DNA of 64,000 bases from Rubripirellula tenax (lineage in GTDB: Bacteria > Planctomycetota > Planctomycetia > Pirellulales > Pirellulaceae). The stretch is taken from the NCBI RefSeq assembly GCF_007860125.1, contig NZ_SJPW01000003.1, positions 456,333 to 520,332 on the forward strand. The letters are read 5' to 3'. The notes beneath the pieces are model-generated. The model had not been told where the DNA came from, searched no databases, and saw only the letters and a list, made by a program, of their open reading frames with translations. Shown piece after piece: positions 1 through 10,230 of the stretch. Positions within the stretch are counted from its first letter, which is position 1; the number at the start of each line of letters is the position of its first letter. Position numbers and translations under genes: made by a program.

Positions 1-10
1 TAATTCGGCT

Positions 11-25
11 GCTCGCTTTGCGAGC
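11..25 (+). other. Small hairpin near window start
   Basis: A 6-bp perfect stem (GCTCGC / GCGAGC) closes a TTT loop. It lies just ahead of a stronger terminator hairpin and may be part of the 3' end of a gene that finishes at or before the window start; the window opens with TAA, which could be that gene's stop. There is no T tract after it, so it is probably not a terminator by itself. Confidence 0.3.
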
Positions 26-43
26 AATCACTGGCCATCGACG

Positions 44-82
44 CACGGCCGGCAGCCCCATCGGCTGCCGGCCGTGTTTTTC
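44..82 (+). terminator. Strong intrinsic terminator
   Basis: A 14-bp perfect GC-rich stem (44-57 with 63-76) closes a 5-nt loop and is followed directly by TTTTT. This is a textbook Rho-independent terminator on the plus strand. It would end transcription of a gene lying before the window and insulates the small lipoprotein gene that starts at 130. Confidence 0.85.
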
Positions 83-129
83 TAGATCTGATCCATTTCC
101 GTCCCGTTTTCCAAACCGAAACGCCAAAA

Positions 130-288
130 ATGAAACGCTTCACCTTTCTCGCTTTGTTCCTGCTAACGCTTTCGACCATCGTCGGTTGTGGCGGACCATC
201 CGAAACCGCGCCTGCCGCCAGCCAGGACGAACTGTCCCAATGGGTCAACGAAAACCCAGCACCTGAAGAAGTCGAACTCGAAGAGTAA
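130..288 (+). CDS. Small lipoprotein, 52 aa
   Basis: A 52-residue reading frame with a textbook lipoprotein signal: Lys-Arg at positions 2-3, a hydrophobic stretch, then the lipobox I-V-G-C with the acceptor Cys at residue 20. The mature part is only about 32 residues, Pro/Ala/Glu-rich and ends Glu-Glu. It would be lipid-anchored in the cytoplasmic or outer membrane. No function can be assigned. It lies between a strong terminator upstream and the end of the convergent permease gene five bases downstream, so it is probably its own transcription unit. Short acidic lipoproteins like this are common in planctomycetes. The signal peptide and isolated context make it a credible gene despite its size. 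Confidence 0.7.
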   Translation: MKRFTFLALFLLTLSTIVGCGGPSETAPAASQDELSQWVNENPAPEEVELEE

Positions 289-293
289 TCCGC

Positions 294-1268
294 TTACGCG
301 GTTTCGCGCCCAACCGATCGACTGGTGGCGCGATAGCGGTCGACCAACAGGCCCCGCTCGGGGCCAAACAGCATGGCAACCAGCATTTGCAGTGTCGCCG
401 CCAACACGATTGCACCCGACGTCGTCACACTCTCGACGTAAGGCAACCCCAACGCACGGGTGATCGGACCGGGCAGCGTGATGGCGGCCAAATGCCCCAA
501 CACGCACGCCGAAACGCCGGCGGCCATCGACACCAAGATCATGGGCCGCAGTCGGCGGTTGATGAAGAACGCCGTCGACGGCGGGATCACCAACATGCCG
601 ATCGCCAAGATGCTGCCGACGACCTCGAACGCGGTCACAATCGTGGCCGTCGTGATCGTCATCAATCCGTAGTGCACCCAGCGCGGATCCAACCCCAGCG
701 TGCCGGCCAATTGCGGGTCGAACGTCGTCATCATCAATTCTTTGAATAAGACGACCACCAGCACCAAATTGATCACCAGCATGATTGCGGACGTGATCGC
801 TTCGGAGGGAATGCCCTTGGACAACCCGATCGTGTCTAGCTGACCGTACAATACACATTCGAGATCGACGTCGCTTTGGTCGGCGAATTGACGCAACATG
901 ATCAGCCCAATCGCGAACAAAGTTGTGAACACGACGCCCAGCGCCGCATCGCCGCGGATCCAACCGGCCGACGTTACCCACTGCGTCAAAAATGCGGTCA
1001 AAAGCCCGGCGACCATAGCGCCGCCGAACATCATCGTTTGACGAAACGCCCAACCGGCATCCGGGTCGACCCAGCCCCAACCTTGCAACATCCCGACGGC
1101 GATGAACGCACCAACGACGCCCGGCAGCGCCGCGTGCGTCAGCGCATCGGCGATCATGCTTTGCTTGCGCAGAAACAAAAAGCAGCCGGGAATCGCACTC
1201 GCCATCGCAACCAGCGATGAGGTCACAATGATCCAAGTATCAATCGACGACCAAACGATAGAATTCAC
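294..1268 (-). CDS. Metal ABC transporter permease (ZnuB/MntB family)
   Basis: A 324-aa integral membrane protein with about eight hydrophobic segments. The N-terminal pattern F-L-F-L-R-K-Q-S-M-I-A-D-A-L-T-H-A-A-L-P-G is the conserved ABC-3 (zinc/manganese/iron permease) signature that contacts the ATPase. The family imports Zn, Mn or Fe together with a binding protein and an ATPase. The start is GTG at 1268, supported by GGGTGAG upstream. The only gene ahead on this strand is a small membrane protein 40 bases away, and beyond that lies a divergent gene, so no ATPase or binding protein is encoded nearby. Metal specificity cannot be read from the sequence. Confidence 0.88.
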   Translation of the reverse strand: MNSIVWSSIDTWIIVTSSLVAMASAIPGCFLFLRKQSMIADALTHAALPGVVGAFIAVGMLQGWGWVDPDAGWAFRQTMMFGGAMVAGLLTAFLTQWVTSAGWIRGDAALGVVFTTLFAIGLIMLRQFADQSDVDLECVLYGQLDTIGLSKGIPSEAITSAIMLVINLVLVVVLFKELMMTTFDPQLAGTLGLDPRWVHYGLMTITTATIVTAFEVVGSILAIGMLVIPPSTAFFINRRLRPMILVSMAAGVSACVLGHLAAITLPGPITRALGLPYVESVTTSGAIVLAATLQMLVAMLFGPERGLLVDRYRATSRSVGRETA

Positions 1269-1308
1269 AGACTCACCCTGTCACGAAGAATACCAGTGGA
1301 GCGACGAA

Positions 1309-1671
1309 TCACCGGAGCACTTGAGAATAGTTGGCCACAAACAAACCGACATGAACGAACAACAACACCAGCGACGCGGTTCGATAATTTGAAAACAGCC
1401 CCGAAATAGCAAGCACACTTCCGAGCGCCGCGACCAATGCTCCGCCGGCGGGAAACCACCACAAAGCCGCCGACGCAAACCCGACCACCATCATCGATGC
1501 GGCAACCGCACCCATCGCGGTGTAGCGCATCGGGCCGACGTCCAACAACGGTTCGATCGCAACCGTTTGCGGAAGAGGATCGACGGCGAACGGTGATCCG
1601 ATTCGGACGGATTCCGCTGCCAACCCCGTCGCCGGATCAACCGCAACCTCATCGGACTGTCTATCGTTCAT
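1309..1671 (-). CDS. Small membrane protein, unknown function
   Basis: A 120-aa protein. Residues 1-48 are polar and acidic, followed by three closely spaced hydrophobic segments (about 49-70, 72-90 and 98-115) joined by very short loops, so it is probably a three-helix inner-membrane protein with a cytoplasmic N terminus. No family is recognised. It lies 40 bases upstream of the metal permease gene on the same strand and is likely cotranscribed with it. It could be an accessory subunit of that transporter or an unrelated small membrane protein. Start: ATG at 1671. It is divergent from the large cytochrome gene. Confidence 0.7.
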   Translation of the reverse strand: MNDRQSDEVAVDPATGLAAESVRIGSPFAVDPLPQTVAIEPLLDVGPMRYTAMGAVAASMMVVGFASAALWWFPAGGALVAALGSVLAISGLFSNYRTASLVLLFVHVGLFVANYSQVLR

Positions 1672-1909
1672 GGATTCGCGGCCCAGCCGAAAGAAACTTC
1701 GTTGCCAAAATTACGGTCTGCCGACTATCCTAGACACGCATCCTTTGAGAATCGCGGCACACCCTATGCTTGATCTTACCCAACCGAATGAACGACGGTG
1801 ATGGGACGCGGCCGGCAATTCCCGATTGTCGGTCGACGTGATCGGTGGCAGTTCTCTTAGAATCCCTCTCCAAACTCATCCCACCCACTGATTTCGTAGG
1901 ATCGATTGA

Positions 1910-4900
1910 ATGCCGAATCCCATGTCTGGGCGCACTTGGTTTCGCCTCGCTAACCAGTCCGCACCAGAAGCGACGGCAATCAATTGGTCTTGGGCCACGC
2001 GTTTGCGGAATTTTTGCTGCCTGGCGGTGATTCTGGCCAACTCGGTGATTCTGGTGAGCGCAGCGACCGCTGGCGACTTCAAGCAACCCGAACCGCTTGA
2101 ACCCCAGATCGCCGAAGCGTCGGCCGAAGCCACCGAATCCATGGCGGGCATTCGCATCCCCAAAGGATGGAAGATCGAACTTTACGCCGCAGAGCCTGAT
2201 GTCGCCAACATTGTCGCATTTGACATCGATCATCGCGGTCGATTGTTTGTGTGTGAAAGCTATCGACAAAGCCGCGGCGTGACCGACAACCGCGGGCATG
2301 ACGAAGAATGGTTGCTGGCCGACTTGGAATCCGAGACGGTGCAAGACCGAATCGATTACCACAAACGCCTGCTCGGCGATGCGGCCGTCACCTACGCCCA
2401 ACACGACGATCGAATCCGCCGCTTGGTGGACACCGACGGCGACGGACGAGTCGACGAAAGTGTCGTGGTCGCCAACGGATTCAACCGCATCGAAGAGGGT
2501 ACCGGCGCCGGCGTGCTGGTTCGCGGCGAGAACATTTACTACACGTGCATTCCGAAGCTTTGGAAACTGGTCGATGCCGATGATGACGGCAAGGCGGACG
2601 AGCGAGTCGTTCTGTCGGATGGATACGGAGTTCGCGTAGCGTTTCGCGGTCACGACATGCACGGTTTGATCATCGGTCCCGATGGGCGTCTGTACTTCAG
2701 CATCGGTGACCGAGGTTATCACGTCACAACCGAAGACGGCCGAGTGTTAGCCAATCCAAAATCGGGCGCTGTGTTTCGCTGCGAACTGGATGGATCGGGC
2801 TTAGAGGTATTCGCCACCGGCATGCGAAATCCACAAGAATTGGCTTTCAATGACGTCGGCGATCTGTTCTCGGTCGACAACAACAGCGATAGCGGCGACA
2901 AGGCTCGGATCATCAACATTTTGGAAGGCGGTGATTCCGGATGGCGGATGCAGTATCAGTATCTGGCGGATCGTGGCCCCTTCAATCGCGATAAAATCTG
3001 GGAACCGTTCCACAACGAACAACCCGCCTACATCGTGCCGCCGATCATCAATTTCACCGACGGCCCGAGCGGACTGGAGCATTACCCGGGCACCGGTTTC
3101 GGCGACCAACTGAACGGCCAGTTTCTGATTTGCGACTTCCGCGGCGGTCCGGCCAACAGCGGCATTCGTTCGTTCAAGCTGGACAACGACGGCGCGTTTT
3201 ACAAGATGGGCGAAGACTCGGATCCGATCTGGACCGTGTTGGCAACGGATATCAAGTTCGGTCCCGATGGTCACATATATGTCAGCGACTGGGTCGACGG
3301 ATGGGAAGGCCTGGGCAAGGGCCGCGTGTACCGATTGAGCGACCCCAACGAAATCGCCAAACCGATTGTGTCCGAAGTGAAAACGCTGCTCGCCGACGAC
3401 TGGACCGAGCAAGAATCGGCCAAGCTGTCGAAACTGATCGGACACGTCGATCGCCGGGTTCGTTTCGAAGCCCAATGGGAATTGGCTCGCCGCAGCGACG
3501 TGAATACCCTTTCGACAATCGCGATGGACACCCAGGCACCGACCACCACTCGCCTACACGCGATTTGGGGTATCGACCAAGTCTCGCGAATGCAACTTGC
3601 CAAAGCGAGCGCCGCGACTGCCCGAGCAACGACCGAAGAATCCGGGGAACCCAGCACGGATGCGATCGATACGTCGACCGCCGTTTCCGCACTTGACGAT
3701 CTGACTGAATTGCTTGGCGAACATGACGCGATCATTCGCGCTGCCGTTGCCAAAATCATGGGCGATCGTGGTGTGACCGCATCGGCGGCGAGCCTGCGTG
3801 AACGATTGACCGACGATTCCGCTCGCGTCCAGTACGCGGCGATGCTGTCGCTTGGAAAGCTAAAGGATGCGACCGCAATGGGTTTCGTCGTCGACATCCT
3901 GGCCAACAACGACAACGCCGATCCGGCGCTCCGTCATGCCGGCGTGATGTATTTGTCGTCCGCGATCACCCCCCAATCGATCGGCGAATTGGCAACGCAC
4001 CCCAACGAATCAGTGCGTCGCGCCGCCGTGGTGGCGCTCCGCCGGCAAAAAAGTGGATTGATCTCGCGATTCCTCAAAGACGCCAGCCCGTTGGTCGTTT
4101 CGGAAGCAGCTCGCGCGATCCACGACGAACCGGTGCCGATGGCGCTGCAGTCGCTTGCCTCGCTGATCAAAGTTCCGGAGTCGGGCGCGGAACTGAGCGA
4201 TCAAGAACTGATCCGTCGAATTTTGAACGCCAACTTTCGATTGGGGACGACCGAATCGGCCGTCGCGCTTGCCGGATATGCGGGCCGAGTTTCGGCCGTT
4301 GCCGAAATGCGAATCGAGGCGATGGACATGTTGGCCGACTGGGCGATCCCAGATCCTCGTGACCGCGTGACGAACGTTTATCGTGAACCCAAACAACGAC
4401 CGCTGTCGGATGCCGCCAGTGCTTTATCGCCCCAGATCGACCTCTTGATGACCTCGCAAGAATCGGTCCGCGAAAAGGCGATCGAAGTGGCGTCAGAACT
4501 GGGCATTCAAAAGATCGTTCCGTTGCTGGCCCAACGAGTCGTCGACGGAAAATTGCGACCGTCACTGCGTGCGACCGCGCTGGCATCGATGGCGAAATTG
4601 GACGCAATGGACGCGGTCCAACTGGCCAATCAGGTGCCCATGCAACCGGCCAACGAACTGCTGCTTGCGGCGCTGGAAGTTCTGGCGAAACACGATTCGA
4701 AAAATTCGATCGGCAAATTCATCGAAGCAACCCAAAGCCGAAACGTCGAAGCCCGCCAATTGGGATGGGACTTGCTCGGCACCAGCAATTCGCCCGAAGC
4801 GCTGGCCACGATCATTGGTGGCGTCCAAAGCTATCTCGACGGATCGATGGCGGCTGAAGTCGAATTGAACGTGATCGAAGCCGCCCAAGGCAAGCTGGAC

Positions 4901-5434
4901 GATGCGATGAACCAGCAATTGATCGAACATCAACGTTCGCTCGCTGAAACAGACGCACTTGGAAAGTGGCTACCTTCGCTCAGCGGAGGCAACGTCAGCA
5001 AGGGACACAAACTGTTCCACGAGAAAACCGAACTATCGTGCCTGCGATGCCATAAAGTGGATCGGGCGGGCGGGGAAGTGGGTCCGAATTTGACGGTGAT
5101 CGGCAAGACTCGCGATCGCCGCTACCTGCTCGAATCGATCTGTTTGCCGGACGCGAAGATCGCCGAAGGGTTTGAAACGGCGGTCATCGCGAATGATTCG
5201 GGACAGGTTTTTTCGGGCATTCTGAAGTCCGAAAATGACGATTTTGTGGAACTGATCCAGAACGATGGCAGCCAGGTCCAGGTCTTCGTCGACGAAATTG
5301 TCGCCCGCCGAAAGGGTAAAAGTTCGATGCCGGACGACTTGACCAAGTTCATGACGCCCCGTGAATTACGCGATTTGGTGGCATATCTGGCCAGTCTGCA
5401 GGTCGACCCGCGGGCAGCAGAGGATGTCGAGTGA
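1910..5434 (+). CDS. PVC-type propeller-HEAT-cytochrome c protein
   Basis: A 1174-aa secreted protein. A hydrophobic stretch around residues 35-58 looks like a late signal peptide, so the true start may be downstream of 1910. Residues about 80-490 resemble the sugar-dehydrogenase-type beta-propeller family typical of Planctomycetes and Verrucomicrobia, with repeated D-x-D-x-D calcium-like loops (D-T-D-G-D-G, D-A-D-D-D-G). Residues about 500-1000 are helical HEAT-like repeats. The C terminus carries one c-type haem site, C-L-R-C-H at about residue 1044, followed by G-P-N-L as in cytochrome c domains. The likely role is periplasmic oxidation of a sugar or related substrate with electron transfer through haem. 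The substrate is unknown. It stands alone, divergent from the membrane protein gene to its left. Confidence 0.85.
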   Translation: MPNPMSGRTWFRLANQSAPEATAINWSWATRLRNFCCLAVILANSVILVSAATAGDFKQPEPLEPQIAEASAEATESMAGIRIPKGWKIELYAAEPDVANIVAFDIDHRGRLFVCESYRQSRGVTDNRGHDEEWLLADLESETVQDRIDYHKRLLGDAAVTYAQHDDRIRRLVDTDGDGRVDESVVVANGFNRIEEGTGAGVLVRGENIYYTCIPKLWKLVDADDDGKADERVVLSDGYGVRVAFRGHDMHGLIIGPDGRLYFSIGDRGYHVTTEDGRVLANPKSGAVFRCELDGSGLEVFATGMRNPQELAFNDVGDLFSVDNNSDSGDKARIINILEGGDSGWRMQYQYLADRGPFNRDKIWEPFHNEQPAYIVPPIINFTDGPSGLEHYPGTGFGDQLNGQFLICDFRGGPANSGIRSFKLDNDGAFYKMGEDSDPIWTVLATDIKFGPDGHIYVSDWVDGWEGLGKGRVYRLSDPNEIAKPIVSEVKTLLADDWTEQESAKLSKLIGHVDRRVRFEAQWELARRSDVNTLSTIAMDTQAPTTTRLHAIWGIDQVSRMQLAKASAATARATTEESGEPSTDAIDTSTAVSALDDLTELLGEHDAIIRAAVAKIMGDRGVTASAASLRERLTDDSARVQYAAMLSLGKLKDATAMGFVVDILANNDNADPALRHAGVMYLSSAITPQSIGELATHPNESVRRAAVVALRRQKSGLISRFLKDASPLVVSEAARAIHDEPVPMALQSLASLIKVPESGAELSDQELIRRILNANFRLGTTESAVALAGYAGRVSAVAEMRIEAMDMLADWAIPDPRDRVTNVYREPKQRPLSDAASALSPQIDLLMTSQESVREKAIEVASELGIQKIVPLLAQRVVDGKLRPSLRATALASMAKLDAMDAVQLANQVPMQPANELLLAALEVLAKHDSKNSIGKFIEATQSRNVEARQLGWDLLGTSNSPEALATIIGGVQSYLDGSMAAEVELNVIEAAQGKLDDAMNQQLIEHQRSLAETDALGKWLPSLSGGNVSKGHKLFHEKTELSCLRCHKVDRAGGEVGPNLTVIGKTRDRRYLLESICLPDAKIAEGFETAVIANDSGQVFSGILKSENDDFVELIQNDGSQVQVFVDEIVARRKGKSSMPDDLTKFMTPRELRDLVAYLASLQVDPRAAEDVE

Positions 5435-5523
5435 ATTGTTTTTGGCGGTTTTTTGATTCGGGTTAGTTTGCAACCTAGAGTTTGAAACAGAATCGTTTCT
5501 TTTCCGTTGCCACATGGCCCGTC

Positions 5524-5856
5524 ATGACCTGCCATCAACTCGCCCAACGTCTTCTAGAGCTGCAACCGTCGTTGTCGCCGACAGACGTTGCACGATTGAC
5601 GCTGATGATCCTGAACCAGTCCACCGATCCGGCGGATTTGGACGATGACGATACGTTGATCAAGGCTTGGAAGAACGCCAGCTTCCGGCTGGAATCCACT
5701 TCCGATCAACACGCCGCGGTGGCCGAAGAATTGGAAGCCCTGTGCGGCGACGGCCCGATCGAGTTCTCGCCCGACCAGTTGTGGGTCTTGATGCGGGCGA
5801 TCAAAGTGCAAAGCCAAATTTTGGAACTCTACACCGATCAACCCGCGCTGGTCTGA
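5524..5856 (+). CDS. Small soluble protein, unknown function
   Basis: A 110-aa acidic, helical protein (Met-Thr-Cys-His N terminus) without signal peptide or membrane segment. The frame is open back to a TTG at 5482, but the ATG at 5524 is the more natural start. No family is recognised. It lies 89 bases after the cytochrome gene and 97 bases before the APS kinase gene, all on the plus strand. Clean helical heptad-like composition and an uninterrupted frame support it as a real gene. Confidence 0.65.
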   Translation: MTCHQLAQRLLELQPSLSPTDVARLTLMILNQSTDPADLDDDDTLIKAWKNASFRLESTSDQHAAVAEELEALCGDGPIEFSPDQLWVLMRAIKVQSQILELYTDQPALV

Positions 5857-5953
5857 TCGCTCGCCCAACGCGGAATCGTAGGTTAGGCTTTCGAGCCCAT
5901 CACACCCATTAGTCCGGGTACACCCATTTCGATTCCCTCGCGGTTGATCCTCC

Positions 5954-6616
5954 ATGGTCAAGTCTGACATCGTTTGGCACCAACACGTCGTGACGCGCGA
6001 ATCCCGCGAAGATCGCCTGTCTCAAAAAGGCGCGGTCGTTTGGTTCACCGGCCTCAGCGGTTGCGGCAAAAGCACAATCGCCAATGAACTCGATCGCCAA
6101 CTTGCGGAATTGGGCCGCGCCACGATGCTGCTGGACGGCGACAACATCCGACACGGTTTGTGCGCGCCGCCCGAACGATTGGCCGAAGAACACACGCAAG
6201 AATTTGCCGACCGATTCGGGCTGGGGTTTGGCGAAACCGATCGCGAAGAGAACATTCGCCGAATCGGATCGCTGGCATCGCTGATGGCGTCGGCCGGCCT
6301 GATCACGCTGACGGCCTTCGTCAGCCCCTATCGCCGAGACCGCGATCGAGTGCGGCGAATCGTCGAAGCGGGCAGAACAGGGGACTTTGTCGAAGTTTTC
6401 GTGGACACGCCACTAGAAATCTGTGAGACACGAGACCCCAAAGGCCTGTACAAAAAAGCTCGAGCGGGGCTGATCAAGAACTTCACCGGAATCAGCGACC
6501 CCTACGAAGCACCGACGTCCCCCGAGATCCGGCTCGACGGCGGCGACGGACGAACCCCCGCCCAGCAAGCCGCCGAAGTGCTGGAAACCCTTCGAAAACG
6601 CGGTTTTTTCGCATAA
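5954..6616 (+). CDS. cysC: Adenylylsulfate (APS) kinase
   Basis: A 220-aa protein that phosphorylates adenosine 5'-phosphosulfate to PAPS in sulfate activation. The P-loop G-L-S-G-C-G-K-S-T is at residues about 33-41, and the family's D-G-D-N-I-R-H motif follows around residues 61-67. F-V-S-P-Y-R-x-D-R and the F-V-D-T-P-L-x-x-C stretch are also typical of CysC. The length suits a stand-alone kinase. No sulfate adenylyltransferase lies next to it. In a genome with sulfatases, PAPS could serve assimilation or sulfation. It is followed by about 210 bases of hairpin-rich spacer before rpsO. Confidence 0.95.
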   Translation: MVKSDIVWHQHVVTRESREDRLSQKGAVVWFTGLSGCGKSTIANELDRQLAELGRATMLLDGDNIRHGLCAPPERLAEEHTQEFADRFGLGFGETDREENIRRIGSLASLMASAGLITLTAFVSPYRRDRDRVRRIVEAGRTGDFVEVFVDTPLEICETRDPKGLYKKARAGLIKNFTGISDPYEAPTSPEIRLDGGDGRTPAQQAAEVLETLRKRGFFA

Positions 6617-6658
6617 GGACGCGACCCTTTGTCCCCCGGGCATGCCGTGACAGGGTCC

Positions 6659-6677
6659 CGAACTGCCTCGCAGTTCG
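6659..6677 (+). other. Hairpin after cysC
   Basis: An 8-bp perfect stem (CGAACTGC / GCAGTTCG) closes a CTC loop in the cysC-rpsO spacer. There is no T run, so it is not a standard intrinsic terminator. It may be a 3'-end stabiliser of the cysC transcript or a dispersed repeat unit. Confidence 0.35.
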
Positions 6678-6726
6678 ATCCTCCCGAGCGGCGTCGCAGC
6701 GCCACTAGGGGTGCCCGATCCCGGCT

Positions 6727-6751
6727 CCGCAAAAACTATTTCTGTTTGCGG
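6727..6751 (+). promoter_or_regulatory. Hairpin in the rpsO leader region
   Basis: A 7-bp stem (CCGCAAA / TTTGCGG) with an 11-nt loop lies about 78 bases before the rpsO start. S15 often controls its own mRNA through leader structures, and the architectures differ between phyla. Whether this hairpin is such a site is an inference from position only. The spacer also contains the promoter for rpsO, which could not be singled out. Confidence 0.25.
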
Positions 6752-6828
6752 TTGCCAAAACGTGCGGCGTCGGTAAACTACGCCCCATTCATGTGTGAGT
6801 AAGAACGACGTAACAGACAAAAAAACGA

Positions 6829-7098
6829 ATGACGATCTCGAAAGAGCGAAAAACCGAGGCTATCAGCGAACACCGCAAATCGGATGCTGATACCGGCTCG
6901 CCTGAGGTGCAAATTGCCATCTTGACCGAGCGGATTAACGGGTTGACCGAACATATGCGGACTCATCGCAAGGACTTCGCCTCGCGGCGTGGCCTGCTGG
7001 GTCTGGTCAGCCGTCGCCGGCGTTTGCTCGACTACGTGCGTGGCGAGGATCCCCAGCGATACCTCGACATCATTGGAAAACTGGGCATCCGTAAGTAG
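6829..7098 (+). CDS. rpsO: Ribosomal protein uS15
   Basis: An 89-aa protein matching the usual S15 length. Recognisable family signatures are S-P-E-V-Q-I-A at residues 25-31, [14 protein letters not shown] at about 38-51, and the R-R-G-L-L-x-L-V-x-x-R-R-R-L-L-D-Y motif at about 53-69 that binds the central domain of 16S rRNA. No clear Shine-Dalgarno precedes the ATG; the leader is A-rich. It is followed by pnp, the classic rpsO-pnp order. Confidence 0.97.
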   Translation: MTISKERKTEAISEHRKSDADTGSPEVQIAILTERINGLTEHMRTHRKDFASRRGLLGLVSRRRRLLDYVRGEDPQRYLDIIGKLGIRK

Positions 7099-7103
7099 CC
7101 CGT

Positions 7104-7166
7104 CCGAGCCGCGACCAAGCGAAGATGGCAACAGCCCACTCGCCTGTAACGGGCGGCTCGGCCCTT
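7104..7166 (+). terminator. Possible rpsO terminator or attenuator
   Basis: A 9-bp perfect stem (CCGAGCCGC at 7104-7112 with GCGGCTCGG at 7153-7161) encloses a 40-nt loop and is followed by CCCTTTTCC. The long loop and short T run make it a weak terminator. It begins five bases after the rpsO stop and could give partial read-through into pnp. Confidence 0.4.
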
Positions 7167-7204
7167 TTCCATCTCTGCATCTAAGCGGCCCGTTCGGACG
7201 CGGT

Positions 7205-7225
7205 GCCGGCGAATCATTCGCCGGC
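7205..7225 (+). promoter_or_regulatory. Perfect hairpin in the pnp leader
   Basis: A perfect inverted repeat of 10-bp arms around one base (GCCGGCGAAT / ATTCGCCGGC), able to form a 9-bp stem with a 3-nt loop. It lies about 215 bases upstream of pnp. In enterobacteria the pnp leader carries an RNase III-cleaved stem used for autoregulation. The similarity here is in position only. Confidence 0.35.
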
Positions 7226-7438
7226 GCGCCTCTTCTGTGTACCTAGTCGGCTGCGTTTCCACCTCCGTCGGCTTGCCTGATTCATCGGGCTTGCCTTTGG
7301 GTGGAACGTCTCTTCTTGCGCGGCACCCATTTCGAAATGGTTGTCGTTCGCATGCCATTTTGTCCGCAACCTTGCGCCATCGAGCCCAACTTGCGGATGC
7401 TAACCCATGTTGTTTTTGTAGGTTGAAGGAAGAAAAAA

Positions 7439-9766
<2,328 letters not shown>

Positions 9767-9796
9767 TCCGACCCACGTTTGAATGTGAACCTAACG

Positions 9797-9833
9797 AAAG
9801 CCCGCTGAACCCAAAGTTCGGCGGGCTTTTTTT
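9797..9833 (+). terminator. Intrinsic terminator of pnp
   Basis: A 14-bp stem with one G-U pair (9797-9810 with 9816-9829) and a 5-nt loop is followed by an uninterrupted T run of 7 bases. It begins 30 bases after the pnp stop and is a clear Rho-independent terminator. Confidence 0.9.
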
Positions 9834-10230
9834 GGCCGGTCTGTTCGGCGAAAGAGCGCCATGGTTCGATCCAAGGTCGGGCCGCGTTCCCGGACAGCGC
9901 CTGGCCGGCCGCTCGCATCCGCTCGGCTCGACGCTGCCCGGATCCTGATGCGGACACCGCTATCGTCGATACGGCTACTGACGAATCCTGGCGAGATCAG
10001 CGAGGCCAGGCCGAAAGCTGCATATGACACTCGTGCATCGTCGAAGAATAAACTTAGGGCGAAGCCGAACTGCTCATCGGCCGGGTGCGTTATCGGATAG
10101 GCTCTTACCTTGAAACGCGAAGGGATTGCTTCACATCCAACTTCGCGATGAAGTGAAAGATAACGGCACGACGTCACTCAAGCGGCGACACGCAAGATCT
10201 CCCCAACTCATGACGCAGCGACTTGAAGCC
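9834..10230 (+). other. Spacer between pnp and sulfatase, no gene seen
   Basis: About 400 bases between the pnp terminator and the sulfatase start. Open frames exist on both strands (for example 9861-10100 plus and 9791-10177 minus), but their translations are Arg/Ser/Pro-rich without hydrophobic cores. The sulfatase promoter should lie here. No convincing element was picked out. Confidence 0.4.

Noticed and set aside
163..1236. Long minus-strand frame of 357 codons overlapping the metal permease
   Set aside because: It is Arg/Gly/Asp-rich with no hydrophobic core; the overlapping frame at 294-1268 has the ABC-3 signature and a proper RBS, so this is a shadow.
1730..2722. Antisense frame of 330 codons over the cytochrome gene
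   Set aside because: No domain character; the plus-strand frame carries the haem motif and HEAT repeats.
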